Notes: a model not told the origin generated them from the letters alone. A DNA stretch of 7,190 bases from an uncultured Lachnospiraceae bacterium (GCA_944384285.1 CALWSX010000114.1:1-7190), one strand, 5' to 3'; shown: positions 1-6,587, numbered from the stretch's first letter. Numbers and translations: made by a program.

Positions 1-199
1 TAACTTCATATATACAAGGAATATTTTTAATAGAATTATTTTTTAAAAAATTATAAACGTTTTTATTATAAATAGTTAAAATCTTCTTTACATATATTTT
101 TTTAGTTTCAATATTTTGAACTAAATATACATTATGGCAATCATTTAAAGCCGCAATTTCTTTATAATATGAAAGTGTACATTCATCATCAAGCCTCAA
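1..199 (-). CDS. N-terminal fragment of a Hanks-type serine/threonine protein kinase-like protein (runs off the left edge)
   Basis: An open frame of 66 complete codons runs from a TTG at 199 to the window edge, with no stop. The product begins MRLDDECTLSYYKEIAALND and continues through NVYLVQNIETKKIYVKKIL to IKNIPCIYEV. This resembles the start of the small-lobe kinase fold seen in clostridial serine/threonine kinase-like proteins: two beta strands, a turn at ETKK, then a strand carrying lysines (K38/K39) where the ATP-binding lysine is expected, then a helix. No glycine-rich GxGxxG loop is visible. TTG is chosen because an in-frame TGA lies five codons upstream, no ATG or GTG is available in this frame, and an AAAGGGG ribosome site sits 9 bases before it; the nearby ATG at 205 opens only a two-codon frame. 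The catalytic loop (HRD) and DFG would lie outside the window, so kinase activity is untested. The gene has its own likely promoter at 263-290. Family call is from recognition, without a search. Confidence 0.72.
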   Translation of the reverse strand, partial: MRLDDECTLSYYKEIAALNDCHNVYLVQNIETKKIYVKKILTIYNKNVYNFLKNNSIKNIPCIYEV

Positions 200-208
200 T
201 GCATATGT

Positions 209-215
209 CCCCTTT
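209..215 (-). promoter_or_regulatory. Ribosome binding site that selects the TTG start of the kinase-like gene
   Basis: On the minus strand AAAGGGG ends 9 bases before the TTG at 199. It is the only Shine-Dalgarno-like sequence near the frame, and it supports a TTG start just downstream of the in-frame TGA. Confidence 0.6.
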
Positions 216-262
216 CAAGATTTTTTCCCAAGTAAAATAACCAATTTTTACTACTAAAAAGT

Positions 263-290
263 ATTGTATCATATATTTATAAAATTGTAA
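263..290 (-). promoter_or_regulatory. Candidate sigma-A-type promoter for the kinase-like gene (extended -10)
   Basis: On the minus strand, TTACAA (290-285) is followed after 16 bases by TACAAT (268-263), which is preceded by TGA, giving an extended -10 (TGnTACAAT). The predicted transcript start is near 256, leaving a leader of about 57 bases before the TTG. In AT-rich DNA such matches are common, but position, strand and the TGn element all agree. Confidence 0.5.
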
Positions 291-298
291 CCATACAC

Positions 299-568
299 TT
301 AATCTCTGATCCCATTTTTTATATTTACACCAAATAATTTCATTTTATATTCTGTTATACCTTTTAACTCATCAAATGACATAAAGTTACCTTTTATATA
401 AAAAGAATATCCTAATCCTATATAATTTCCCGAACCGCCATCTTGAAATTCAGGCTGTAAAACACAGAAAACAGGTTTTTCAAATGATTTTACTTTAAAG
501 AAGTCTATTCCAAACATAATAATCCAAATAATTATAATTGAAATTATTATTTTCTTTACCCTCTTCAT
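299..568 (-). CDS. Small membrane-anchored protein of unknown function (89 aa)
   Basis: The ATG at 568 is preceded by AGAAAGGA with about 5 bases spacing, a good ribosome site. The product has a short basic start (MKRVKK), one strongly hydrophobic segment at about residues 7-25 rich in isoleucine, and then an exposed domain of about 60 residues. Recognisable parts of that domain are EKPVFCV (31-37), GGSGNYIGLGYSF (44-56) and KGNF (59-62). Small lipid-anchored or single-pass proteins with this arrangement (a DFF/DYY-type motif after the helix, then KPxFC, then GG..YxGLGY) occur widely in Firmicutes as uncharacterised proteins; I know of no established function. With the positive end inside, the domain would face outward. 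It lies after the terminator of the division unit, so it is probably transcribed separately. No clear terminator follows it before the kinase-like gene. I assign no role. Confidence 0.82.
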   Translation of the reverse strand: MKRVKKIIISIIIIWIIMFGIDFFKVKSFEKPVFCVLQPEFQDGGSGNYIGLGYSFYIKGNFMSFDELKGITEYKMKLFGVNIKNGIRD

Positions 569-640
569 ATTAATCCTTTCTAGTCTTATCGTTCATTTAA
601 CTCTAAAATTTAAAGATATATAATTTTTTATCTAAAATAT

Positions 641-646
641 ATTATA
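641..646 (-). promoter_or_regulatory. Candidate -10 element for the 89-aa gene
   Basis: A perfect TATAAT reads on the minus strand at 646-641, between the terminator at 681-720 and the ATG at 568, implying a leader of about 65 bases. No convincing -35 lies 16-18 bases upstream; the sequence there is A-rich. Placement after a terminator supports it, but the local composition makes TATAAT cheap by chance. Confidence 0.35.
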
Positions 647-680
647 TACTATTTTTCTACATATTTTTAAATATTTTTCC

Positions 681-720
681 AAAAAAATATTGCCTAGATT
701 CAAAAATTACCTAGGCAATA
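681..720 (-). terminator. Rho-independent terminator of the mraZ-to-SpoIID unit
   Basis: On the minus strand TATTGCCTAG (720-711) pairs exactly with CTAGGCAATA (697-688), a 10-bp stem with a 13-base loop. The stem is followed at once by seven T residues (687-681). It begins 22 bases after the TAA of the SpoIID-type gene at 743. It marks the end of the five-gene unit. On the plus strand the run after the stem is interrupted, so termination there would be weaker; no plus-strand gene needs it. Confidence 0.88.
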
Positions 721-742
721 ATCTTTTTTAATATTTTAAATT

Positions 743-2329
743 TTAATAAATATCTATTCCAGTATAATAAAATTTAAGAATTTCTTGATAATCAAACCCT
801 TGTTTTGCCATTCCGTTTGCACCTTTTTGGCTCATACCTACTCCGTGTCCGTTTCCTTTCCCGTTAATGGTAAAAGTTGTATACGAACCACCTGTTGTTT
901 GAGTTGTAGGCTCGTTTCCAAGCACAAATACTTTTCCATCTTTTTCATTATAAAGAGGTTCGTTTTGACCTATTACATAATTATCTGTAGCATAAACTTT
1001 TATATTACCTAAACCTTCAACATAAGCTGTAGGTGCATTTACAACATCGGAATTTGTTACATAATTTCCAACTACTGTTGTTTGGACTCCTGTTCCCCCA
1101 CTTTTAGTTATTGTAAAGTTTTTGCTTAAAATCGAATTATTTCCAAGTCTGAAAAATGATCGTACAGAATCGTTAGAATATTTTTTACTTCCGTTTGTAC
1201 CAATTATTTCTATTTCTATTACTCGTCCTAACTCAGTTTTTTGTGTAATATTAATATCTGTAACTTTACCTATATTAACACCTTTACTGCTTAAAATTGT
1301 TTCAATGTCAGTTGATGTAAAAGTTCTTGTCCATGTTTCTTTAGGGTCATATATATCAGTTACTCCCCTTAAATATTCCACTTTATTAGTCCATACATTT
1401 TCTGAGTCTTCAGTTTCACCACCAGAAGATGCACAATATACAGCATTTATTGGCATATTATTATAATATGCAATTTGTCCTCTTGTTTCATCTACTACAC
1501 TGTTTGTTACAGCACTTTCGTTACCATAACCAATATATACCTGGCAGTTAATTCCATCACATACTTCATAGCCTGAATCTTTATGTACACTTAATCTTGT
1601 AAGAGTATAACTTCTTGCCGCTACTGCCTGAGCTTTTAAAGCTTCTTTTTCATAAGATGCTGGCATTTCTGATGGAAGAACTCCATAAAGATATTCTTCA
1701 AGCGGAACTATATTTACTGCTGTGAGGAGACCTTTACTTGTATAAATACCAACTTCTAAAAGGCCTCTGTAACTTCTATCTGAGAGATTAATAATTTCTC
1801 CGTTATCTAACGCTTTTATAACAGGATATACACCATTTTTATAAATAAAATCTGTTTTGTTTCCATCAATGTAAACAGATGGAGAACCATTTATTTTTGA
1901 CACTTTATATCCTGTTTTATTTTCTACATCTCTACTGTCAGTCGTATCTAAAACCGCTACACTAAATTTATTGTTATCACAATAAATTGCTGTTTTAAAT
2001 CCTTCTCTTATACACTTATCTTCTGTGTCTTTTGCATCTTCCAAGTCTCTGTAAGTTTCATCGATAAGTAAATAGCTTGATGAATAAACTGTATAGTTAT
2101 ATCCTCCATTACTATTTTCTTCACCAAGTGAAACAAAACTATCACCATCTAAATATCCTATTTCAATTTTTTCATTTTTCAAAGGTACAGAGCTTACTTC
2201 TTTATATTTATATTCAAGCCCCACTCTTATATTTTTAGGAACATTATAAGCAAAAGTAACGGAACTGATGCTAAAAACTAAAACTAATATTGTAGCCAAA
2301 AAAATTGAAAGTCTCTTTAGTATTTTCAT
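743..2329 (-). CDS. SpoIID/LytB-domain protein, predicted secreted peptidoglycan lytic transglycosylase (528 aa)
   Basis: The start is the ATG at 2329, with AGGAGG 7 bases before it; it shares one base with the TGA of the PBP gene (TGATG). Residues 1-27 form a signal peptide or signal anchor ending SSVTFA. Residues 80-128 resemble a SPOR-like fold. The SpoIID domain follows at about 187-330: PLEEYLYGVLPSEMP carries the glutamate (E221) at the position of the catalytic acid of SpoIID, then KAQAVAARSY. H249, C257 and C262 (CDGINCQVY) match the zinc-site region of clostridial SpoIID. CASSGGETE lies at 299-307. The C-terminal signature GHGVGMSQKGANGMA is at about 494-508. Known SpoIID cleaves glycan strands during engulfment, and LytB-type proteins assist amidases. 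At 528 residues this is much longer than B. subtilis SpoIID (about 340), so I treat it as a family member, not proven SpoIID. It probably acts outside the membrane on wall made by the upstream PBP. The substitution of Asn for the usual aromatic residue before GHGVGMSQ (N493) is odd. Confidence 0.9.
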   Translation of the reverse strand: MKILKRLSIFLATILVLVFSISSVTFAYNVPKNIRVGLEYKYKEVSSVPLKNEKIEIGYLDGDSFVSLGEENSNGGYNYTVYSSSYLLIDETYRDLEDAKDTEDKCIREGFKTAIYCDNNKFSVAVLDTTDSRDVENKTGYKVSKINGSPSVYIDGNKTDFIYKNGVYPVIKALDNGEIINLSDRSYRGLLEVGIYTSKGLLTAVNIVPLEEYLYGVLPSEMPASYEKEALKAQAVAARSYTLTRLSVHKDSGYEVCDGINCQVYIGYGNESAVTNSVVDETRGQIAYYNNMPINAVYCASSGGETEDSENVWTNKVEYLRGVTDIYDPKETWTRTFTSTDIETILSSKGVNIGKVTDINITQKTELGRVIEIEIIGTNGSKKYSNDSVRSFFRLGNNSILSKNFTITKSGGTGVQTTVVGNYVTNSDVVNAPTAYVEGLGNIKVYATDNYVIGQNEPLYNEKDGKVFVLGNEPTTQTTGGSYTTFTINGKGNGHGVGMSQKGANGMAKQGFDYQEILKFYYTGIDIY

Positions 2330-4569
2330 CAACTATCCTCCTTTTTCTCTGAACCGAATTTTAAAGTTACGTCTCCGTTTTCTTTAGCAAATATACCCGG
2401 GGACGGTGACTGTGATATTACTGTTCCTTCTTTTTCTCCGTCTATCACTGCATTTAATCCTAACGACGTCAATTTTGAAACAGACTGTTCATACGTTAAC
2501 CCATTTAAATCCGGTACTTTTATTTTTTCTCCTTCTTCAGATTTTTCTACATATAGAATAAGTGTTGTTCCTTTTTCAACCGATGTTCCGGCTTTAGGAA
2601 CCTGACTCTTTATTTTGTTTCCAGTTCCAACAACTTCATATTTAAGTCCTAAAGATTCAATTTCAGGAGCTGCTCCTATAAGACTTGAACCTGCATAATC
2701 TTTTACTGTTACTTTTTCTTCTTCTGAGCTTTTTGCAGTTTTAGTTGAAACTTTATACGATGGTTCGATATTTTTATATCTGATTATATTTTCAAGCAAA
2801 GTTTTCATTTCATATCCAGGAGTTGCAACATCAGGATTTTCCGGTCTGTCCATCATCAAAAATACTAAATATTGAGGATTATCTGCCGGAAGATAATTCA
2901 TATATGATACAACATATTTTTCCTGAGCACGAACACCCTGCTGTGATGTACCTGTTTTACATCCTATGTAATATCCATCAACTTTTGATCTTGTTCCTGT
3001 ACCTTTTTCTACAGTCGCAACAAGCATATTTCTTACTTTTTCAGATACTTCTTCAGAAATAACTTTTCTTACTACTTCTGGTTTTGTTTCTTCTATACAA
3101 TTTCCATCTTTATCAAGAACTTTTGATACAACATAAGGTCTCATATAATTTCCGCCATTTATAAGAGCAGAAAAAGCTGTTATTACCTGAATAGGTGTTG
3201 TACTAAAGGACTGACCAAAAGACATAGTTGCAAGTTCTACAGGGCCAATTTTTTCAAGTTCATACATAAGACTTGCCGCATTTTCTTCTGCCGGGAGGTC
3301 TATTCCTGTGTTTTCTCCTATTCCAAAATCTTTAAGATATTTATACATAATATCTCTTCCCATTTTATCCGCTATATCCATCATACCAACGTTACATGAA
3401 TTAGCGAGAACATCTTCTAAGGTTTCATTTCCATGACCTGTACGAAGATGACAAGGAATATTCCAGTCCGCAACTTGTTTTCCACCACTGCAGTAATAAC
3501 CTTCGCTTCCTGTAATTATACCTTCTTCAAGGGCCGCAGCTACTACAATAGGTTTCATTACAGAACCTGGCTCAAAAGTACTTGTAACATTAAAGTTGTT
3601 CCAAGTATTATTTAAATACTCATACTGTTGTTCTTCTGTCATAGTTTCCCAACTTTGTTTGAACTCCGGATTTGTTTCAAGCTCAATCGGTGTTGTTGGA
3701 TCATTATTATTAAAATTCGGTGTTGATGCCATTGCAAGAATTTCACAAGTATTTGGATCAACAATTATTGCTGCACTTGCATTTGGATTATATTCTTTTT
3801 GTAATCTTTCAACACTTTCTTCAGCATACTGTTGTAATGTAAAATCAAGTGTTGTTACTATAGTATTTCCATCAATAGGGCTTATTTCTTTATATGTAGC
3901 TCTGTTTCCGCCCTCATATTGTAAAAAAGTTCTACCCTCAACACCCATCATTTCTTTATTATACGTTTTTTCAAGTCCAAGACTTGCATCTCCTCGTATA
4001 AAACCAAGTACATGAGACGCGAACGTATTAAGTGGATATGATCTTTGTGTGTTTACATGGTAGACTACACCTTTTAAATTTTGTTCTTCAAGTTTTTCTT
4101 TTGTTTCTCTTGGAACTTTCTTTTTAAGAACTTTCCAGTTTGTATCTAAGTTAGGCTTACCTGTGCTTTCATTTATTGTTATATAATCCCAAAGAAGATT
4201 TGAATCTAAATCACTAAATTCTGCACAAAGTGCATCTATAGTTTTCTTTCTTTCATCTTCATGAGTCTTTGGGTCTTCTTCAAAAGTTGATAGAACTCTA
4301 CAATCAAGAACTATATCATAAACTACAGTACTAATTGCAAGAGTTTGATTGTTTCTGTCAAGTATTGAGCCTCTGTTTGGAGAAACAGGAACATCTACAG
4401 CACTTACCTGTGTTGTCTTTGCTGCAATCTCATACTCTTCACCATGAACTATTTTTAAATACGCAACTCGTCCAAAGAGACTTACTAACCCTAAGAAAAG
4501 AAAGAAACTAACTATCTGCATTCTCTTTCTTATTAAACTTTTCATTGGTCTTTCCCTATTTTTACTCAT
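2329..4569 (-). CDS. spoVD: Class B penicillin-binding protein (SpoVD/FtsI type) with two PASTA domains, 746 aa
   Basis: This is a peptidoglycan D,D-transpeptidase anchored in the membrane with its catalytic part outside. Residues 1-16 are basic and cytoplasmic, and 17-38 form the membrane anchor. The pedestal (dimerisation) domain contains the PNRGSILDRN motif (64-73). The transpeptidase domain (about 235-600) has the full active-site set: SVMK (S336 nucleophile, K339), SCN (391-393) and KTGT (538-541). Two PASTA domains follow after a short charged linker, at about 619-676 and 681-739. The ATG at 4569 has GAGGG 6 bases before it, and the gene begins 19 bases after ftsL. Its position in the cluster is that of the division PBP (FtsI/PBP2B). 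However, the cysteine in SCN (C392) with C373, 19 residues earlier, matches the redox pair of sporulation SpoVD. The symbol is therefore a best guess: it may serve division, spore cortex, or both. Length suits PASTA-bearing class B PBPs of Firmicutes. All catalytic motifs are intact, so it should bind beta-lactams. Confidence 0.95.
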   Translation of the reverse strand: MSKNRERPMKSLIRKRMQIVSFFLFLGLVSLFGRVAYLKIVHGEEYEIAAKTTQVSAVDVPVSPNRGSILDRNNQTLAISTVVYDIVLDCRVLSTFEEDPKTHEDERKKTIDALCAEFSDLDSNLLWDYITINESTGKPNLDTNWKVLKKKVPRETKEKLEEQNLKGVVYHVNTQRSYPLNTFASHVLGFIRGDASLGLEKTYNKEMMGVEGRTFLQYEGGNRATYKEISPIDGNTIVTTLDFTLQQYAEESVERLQKEYNPNASAAIIVDPNTCEILAMASTPNFNNNDPTTPIELETNPEFKQSWETMTEEQQYEYLNNTWNNFNVTSTFEPGSVMKPIVVAAALEEGIITGSEGYYCSGGKQVADWNIPCHLRTGHGNETLEDVLANSCNVGMMDIADKMGRDIMYKYLKDFGIGENTGIDLPAEENAASLMYELEKIGPVELATMSFGQSFSTTPIQVITAFSALINGGNYMRPYVVSKVLDKDGNCIEETKPEVVRKVISEEVSEKVRNMLVATVEKGTGTRSKVDGYYIGCKTGTSQQGVRAQEKYVVSYMNYLPADNPQYLVFLMMDRPENPDVATPGYEMKTLLENIIRYKNIEPSYKVSTKTAKSSEEEKVTVKDYAGSSLIGAAPEIESLGLKYEVVGTGNKIKSQVPKAGTSVEKGTTLILYVEKSEEGEKIKVPDLNGLTYEQSVSKLTSLGLNAVIDGEKEGTVISQSPSPGIFAKENGDVTLKFGSEKKEDS
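2337..2342 (-). promoter_or_regulatory. Strong ribosome binding site inside the end of the PBP gene
   Basis: AGGAGG on the minus strand lies within the last codons of the PBP gene, 7 bases before the ATG at 2329 (4 bases before an in-frame TTG at 2332, too close to be preferred). With the TGATG overlap it indicates translational coupling of the SpoIID-type protein to the PBP. Confidence 0.75.
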
Positions 4570-4588
4570 TGCTTACCCTCTTTTATTT

Positions 4589-5095
4589 TTATTCATCAGC
4601 TTCAGATGAAAAATGTACAGTGTAACTTTCTTTAGGAACATCAATATATCTAATCTGGTATTCCTGTGGTTTTGACATATTTAATCTATTTACAGCTTCT
4701 GTTTCTATGTAATCAAGAGAAATTTGATTCTGAATATCAGCGGTTTTGACATGATTTTCACTTTGTAAGTTTACAAGCTCTTGTTTTAATAAAGTATTTT
4801 GATATCTCTGATTTTGTACTTTTGCATAACTTGTCATTATTAATGTACAATTAACAAATATAACTATTACTGCAAAAATCATTATAAGAAGATAGTTTTT
4901 TTGTTTTACTTTAGGTCTAGCAACAACTTTTCTTTTAAGAGGTGTCTCAAATTCTTCATAAACATGTTCCGGATTATAAGCTATACTTCCGTATGAATAA
5001 TAATTTTGTGAACTGTTTCTTTGTAATGCATTTTTTTGATAAGAATTATAAGTCTTCTGGTTATTGTAAAAAGTATTGCCTAAACTTTTTCTCAT
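4589..5095 (-). CDS. ftsL: FtsL-type cell division protein (168 aa)
   Basis: Identification rests on topology and place between rsmH and a class B PBP; FtsL sequences are poorly conserved. Residues 1-66 are cytoplasmic: an Asn/Tyr/Gln/Ser-rich stretch (about 8-41), an acidic patch (EEFE, 47-50), then a basic KRK..RPKVKQK segment at the membrane edge. A single helix spans about 68-88. Residues 91-125 have heptad-like leucines and fit a coiled coil. This is followed by YIETEAVNRLNM (129-140) and YQIRYIDVP, the usual ending of FtsL/FtsB-type proteins. FtsL pairs with FtsB/DivIC and activates the septal PBP and FtsW. At 168 residues it is longer than B. subtilis FtsL (about 117), mainly in the cytoplasmic tail. 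The ATG at 5095 follows the rsmH stop by 11 bases; the ribosome site GTAGGG overlaps that stop and is spaced 9 bases away, so it is rather weak. Confidence 0.85.
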   Translation of the reverse strand: MRKSLGNTFYNNQKTYNSYQKNALQRNSSQNYYSYGSIAYNPEHVYEEFETPLKRKVVARPKVKQKNYLLIMIFAVIVIFVNCTLIMTSYAKVQNQRYQNTLLKQELVNLQSENHVKTADIQNQISLDYIETEAVNRLNMSKPQEYQIRYIDVPKESYTVHFSSEADE

Positions 5096-5106
5096 TTGAT
5101 TTTACC

Positions 5107-6045
5107 CTACCTTTTTCTCATAAATACCCTTAACTTTGCACTTCTTGACCTATGATTTTCTTCAATTTCTTTTTCTGTCGGAAGAATTGGTTTTTTAGTA
5201 ATAACTTTACCCTTAGACTTCTTTCCACATATACACACCGGAAACTCTACAGGGCATGTACATGGGTTTTCTGCTGTCTTAAAAGCATTTTTTATTAATC
5301 TGTCTTCAAGGGAATGAAATGTTATTATACAAAGCCTTCCTTCATCATTTAACACTTCTGTCATGTCTGAAACGGCATCTTCCAATATAGAAAGCTCTCC
5401 GTTTACTTCTATTCTAATAGCTTGAAAAGTTCTTTTTGCCGGATGCGGTCCATCTTTTCTTGCACCTTTTGGCACTGCTTTTTTTATAACCTCAACCAAC
5501 TCAAAAGTTGTTTCTATAGGTTTTTTTTCTCTTTCAGAAACAATAAATTCTGCTATCCTTTTAGACCATCTTTCTTCTCCATAACTGCTTATTATGTGAT
5601 CAAGCTCTTTTGCACTATATGTATTTACAACATCATAAGCTGTGAATGAATTTTCAACATTCATTCTCATATCAAGCGGAGCATCGTTCATATAAGAAAA
5701 ACCTCTTTCGGCTTCATCAAGCTGATGAGAAGATACTCCAAGATCTAAAAGTATTCCATCAACACCTTCTATTCCAAGACTTTGAAGTACAAACTTTAAA
5801 TTTGAAAAGTTATCATGTACAAATGTAACTTTTTCAGAAAACTCCGAAAGTCTTTCTTTGGCAGCTTTAATTGCATTCATATCTTGGTCAAGACCTATTA
5901 AACGCCCATTTTTTCCAAGACGTTTACATATTTCATATGAATGTCCTCCACCGCCTAAAGTTCCGTCAACATATATTCCGTCTTCTTTAATATTCAAATT
6001 TTCTATACATTCATTTAATAATACAGATACGTGATGAAATTCCAT
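5107..6045 (-). CDS. rsmH: 16S rRNA (cytosine(1402)-N(4))-methyltransferase RsmH (MraW), 312 aa
   Basis: The enzyme uses S-adenosylmethionine to methylate N4 of C1402 in the decoding centre of 16S rRNA and acts in the cytoplasm. The SAM-binding loop is DGTLGGGGHS (27-36), followed by GLDQD (51-55). Then come DGILLDLGVSSHQLD (96-110), RGFSYMNDAPLDMRM (114-128), GPHPAKRTFQAIRIEVN (199-215) and ITFHSLEDR (241-249), all in the family order. A cysteine-rich patch, CTCPVEFPVCICG (262-274), lies near the end, as in many Firmicute members. Length equals the B. subtilis protein within a residue or two. The ATG at 6045 has AGAGGA about 5 bases upstream and lies 23 bases after the mraZ stop. MEFHHVSVLLNE is the standard N-terminus, which confirms the start. 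Confidence 0.98.
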   Translation of the reverse strand: MEFHHVSVLLNECIENLNIKEDGIYVDGTLGGGGHSYEICKRLGKNGRLIGLDQDMNAIKAAKERLSEFSEKVTFVHDNFSNLKFVLQSLGIEGVDGILLDLGVSSHQLDEAERGFSYMNDAPLDMRMNVENSFTAYDVVNTYSAKELDHIISSYGEERWSKRIAEFIVSEREKKPIETTFELVEVIKKAVPKGARKDGPHPAKRTFQAIRIEVNGELSILEDAVSDMTEVLNDEGRLCIITFHSLEDRLIKNAFKTAENPCTCPVEFPVCICGKKSKGKVITKKPILPTEKEIEENHRSRSAKLRVFMRKR

Positions 6046-6068
6046 GCTTTCCTCTTCCTACTTAAAAA

Positions 6069-6500
6069 TTAAATTCCAAATGACTCCATTTTTGCCGCAA
6101 AATCAAAATCTAAATCATCATTTTCACTATTATATTTTTCCCATGTATCCTTGTCCCAAATTTCAACACGGTTAATAATACCAACAGAAATAAGATCTTT
6201 TTTAAGATGTGCATATTCTTTTAATTTTGCAGGTAAAAGTACCCTACCTTGAGCATCTGCTTCACATTCTATTGCTCCTGCTAAGAAAAAACGCACGAAT
6301 TTTCGAGCATCAGGATTAACTAAAGGAAGTTTTCTAAGCTTGTCCTCAAAAATTTTCCACTCTTCTAAAGGGTACACAAATAAGCAGCTATCAATTCCTT
6401 TTGTAACAACAAAAGTTTCACCGAGGCTGCTTCTTAATTTTTGTGGAATTATTAATCTCCCTTTTGTGTCAAGAGAGTGAGGGAATTCTCCTACAAGCAT
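6069..6500 (-). CDS. mraZ: Transcriptional regulator MraZ (143 aa)
   Basis: MraZ is a ring-forming DNA-binding protein of the AbrB/SpoVT fold that binds direct repeats upstream of its own gene and regulates the division cluster. Two copies of the fold are visible, at about residues 5-50 and 76-122, each with the DxxxR signature (D11-R15 in HSLDTKGRLIIP, D82-R86 in ADAQGRVLLP). The start is the ATG at 6500, giving MLVGEF, the usual family N-terminus, and 143 residues, the same as B. subtilis MraZ. A longer reading from the TTG at 6512 would add four residues and would start upstream of the GGTGAT ribosome site, so it is rejected. It is the first gene of the five-gene unit. Candidate operator repeats lie just upstream at 6537-6552. 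Confidence 0.97.
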   Translation of the reverse strand: MLVGEFPHSLDTKGRLIIPQKLRSSLGETFVVTKGIDSCLFVYPLEEWKIFEDKLRKLPLVNPDARKFVRFFLAGAIECEADAQGRVLLPAKLKEYAHLKKDLISVGIINRVEIWDKDTWEKYNSENDDLDFDFAAKMESFGI

Positions 6501-6536
6501 TTTTATCACCAAATCATGTATTTTTTAATATTTTTG

Positions 6537-6552
6537 CACCCTTTTCAACCAC
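6537..6552 (-). promoter_or_regulatory. Candidate MraZ operator: 10-bp-spaced G-rich direct repeats
   Basis: On the minus strand GTGGTT (6552-6547) and AGGGTG (6542-6537) are separated by the 4-base spacer GAAA, a 10-bp period. A third, weaker match in the same phase, TTGGTG (6512-6507), overlaps the mraZ ribosome site. Known MraZ operators are G-rich direct repeats at about 10-bp spacing upstream of mraZ; for Bacillus I recall GTGGWG units with 4-base spacers. These units match imperfectly (5/6, 4/6, 5/6). Location just downstream of the proposed transcript start would fit repression. Confidence 0.4.
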
Positions 6553-6558
6553 ATTTTT

Positions 6559-6587
6559 ATTTTAATATATTTTATTTATAAATACAA
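6559..6587 (-). promoter_or_regulatory. Candidate promoter of the mraZ unit
   Basis: On the minus strand TTGTAT (6587-6582) is followed after 17 bases by TAAAAT (6564-6559). An overlapping alternative is TTGTGC (6593-6588) with TATATT (6569-6564) at 18 bases. Either would start transcription about 50-60 bases before the mraZ ATG, at the edge of the candidate MraZ operator. Composition is very AT-rich, so the exact hexamers are uncertain, although some promoter is required here because a terminator lies upstream. Confidence 0.4.

Noticed and set aside
256..267. AAAAAGTATTGT at 256-267 identical to one arm of the hairpin at 6693-6704
   Set aside because: It is a single 12-base A/T-rich match without the partner arm, overlapping a promoter -10; a near copy also occurs inside ftsL. 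Chance is sufficient.
785..1466. Open frames on the plus strand inside the SpoIID-type gene
   Set aside because: They lie antisense to a well-supported gene, have no ribosome site, and their products show no recognisable motif.
2823..4015. Plus-strand open frames inside the PBP gene
   Set aside because: All are antisense to an intact PBP with complete catalytic motifs; low stop density on the other strand explains them.
4942..5828. Plus-strand open frames across ftsL and rsmH
   Set aside because: Antisense to conserved coding sequence, no start context, products rich in Phe/Cys/His as expected for shadows.
6500..6512. Four-codon longer MraZ starting at TTG 6512
   Set aside because: The ribosome site GGTGAT lies inside that extension, and the ATG at 6500 gives the standard MLVGEF start and 143-residue length.
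6543..6548. TTGAAA at 6548-6543 as a -35 for mraZ
   Set aside because: The matching -10 region would place the transcript start at or after the ribosome site, giving a message without its Shine-Dalgarno.
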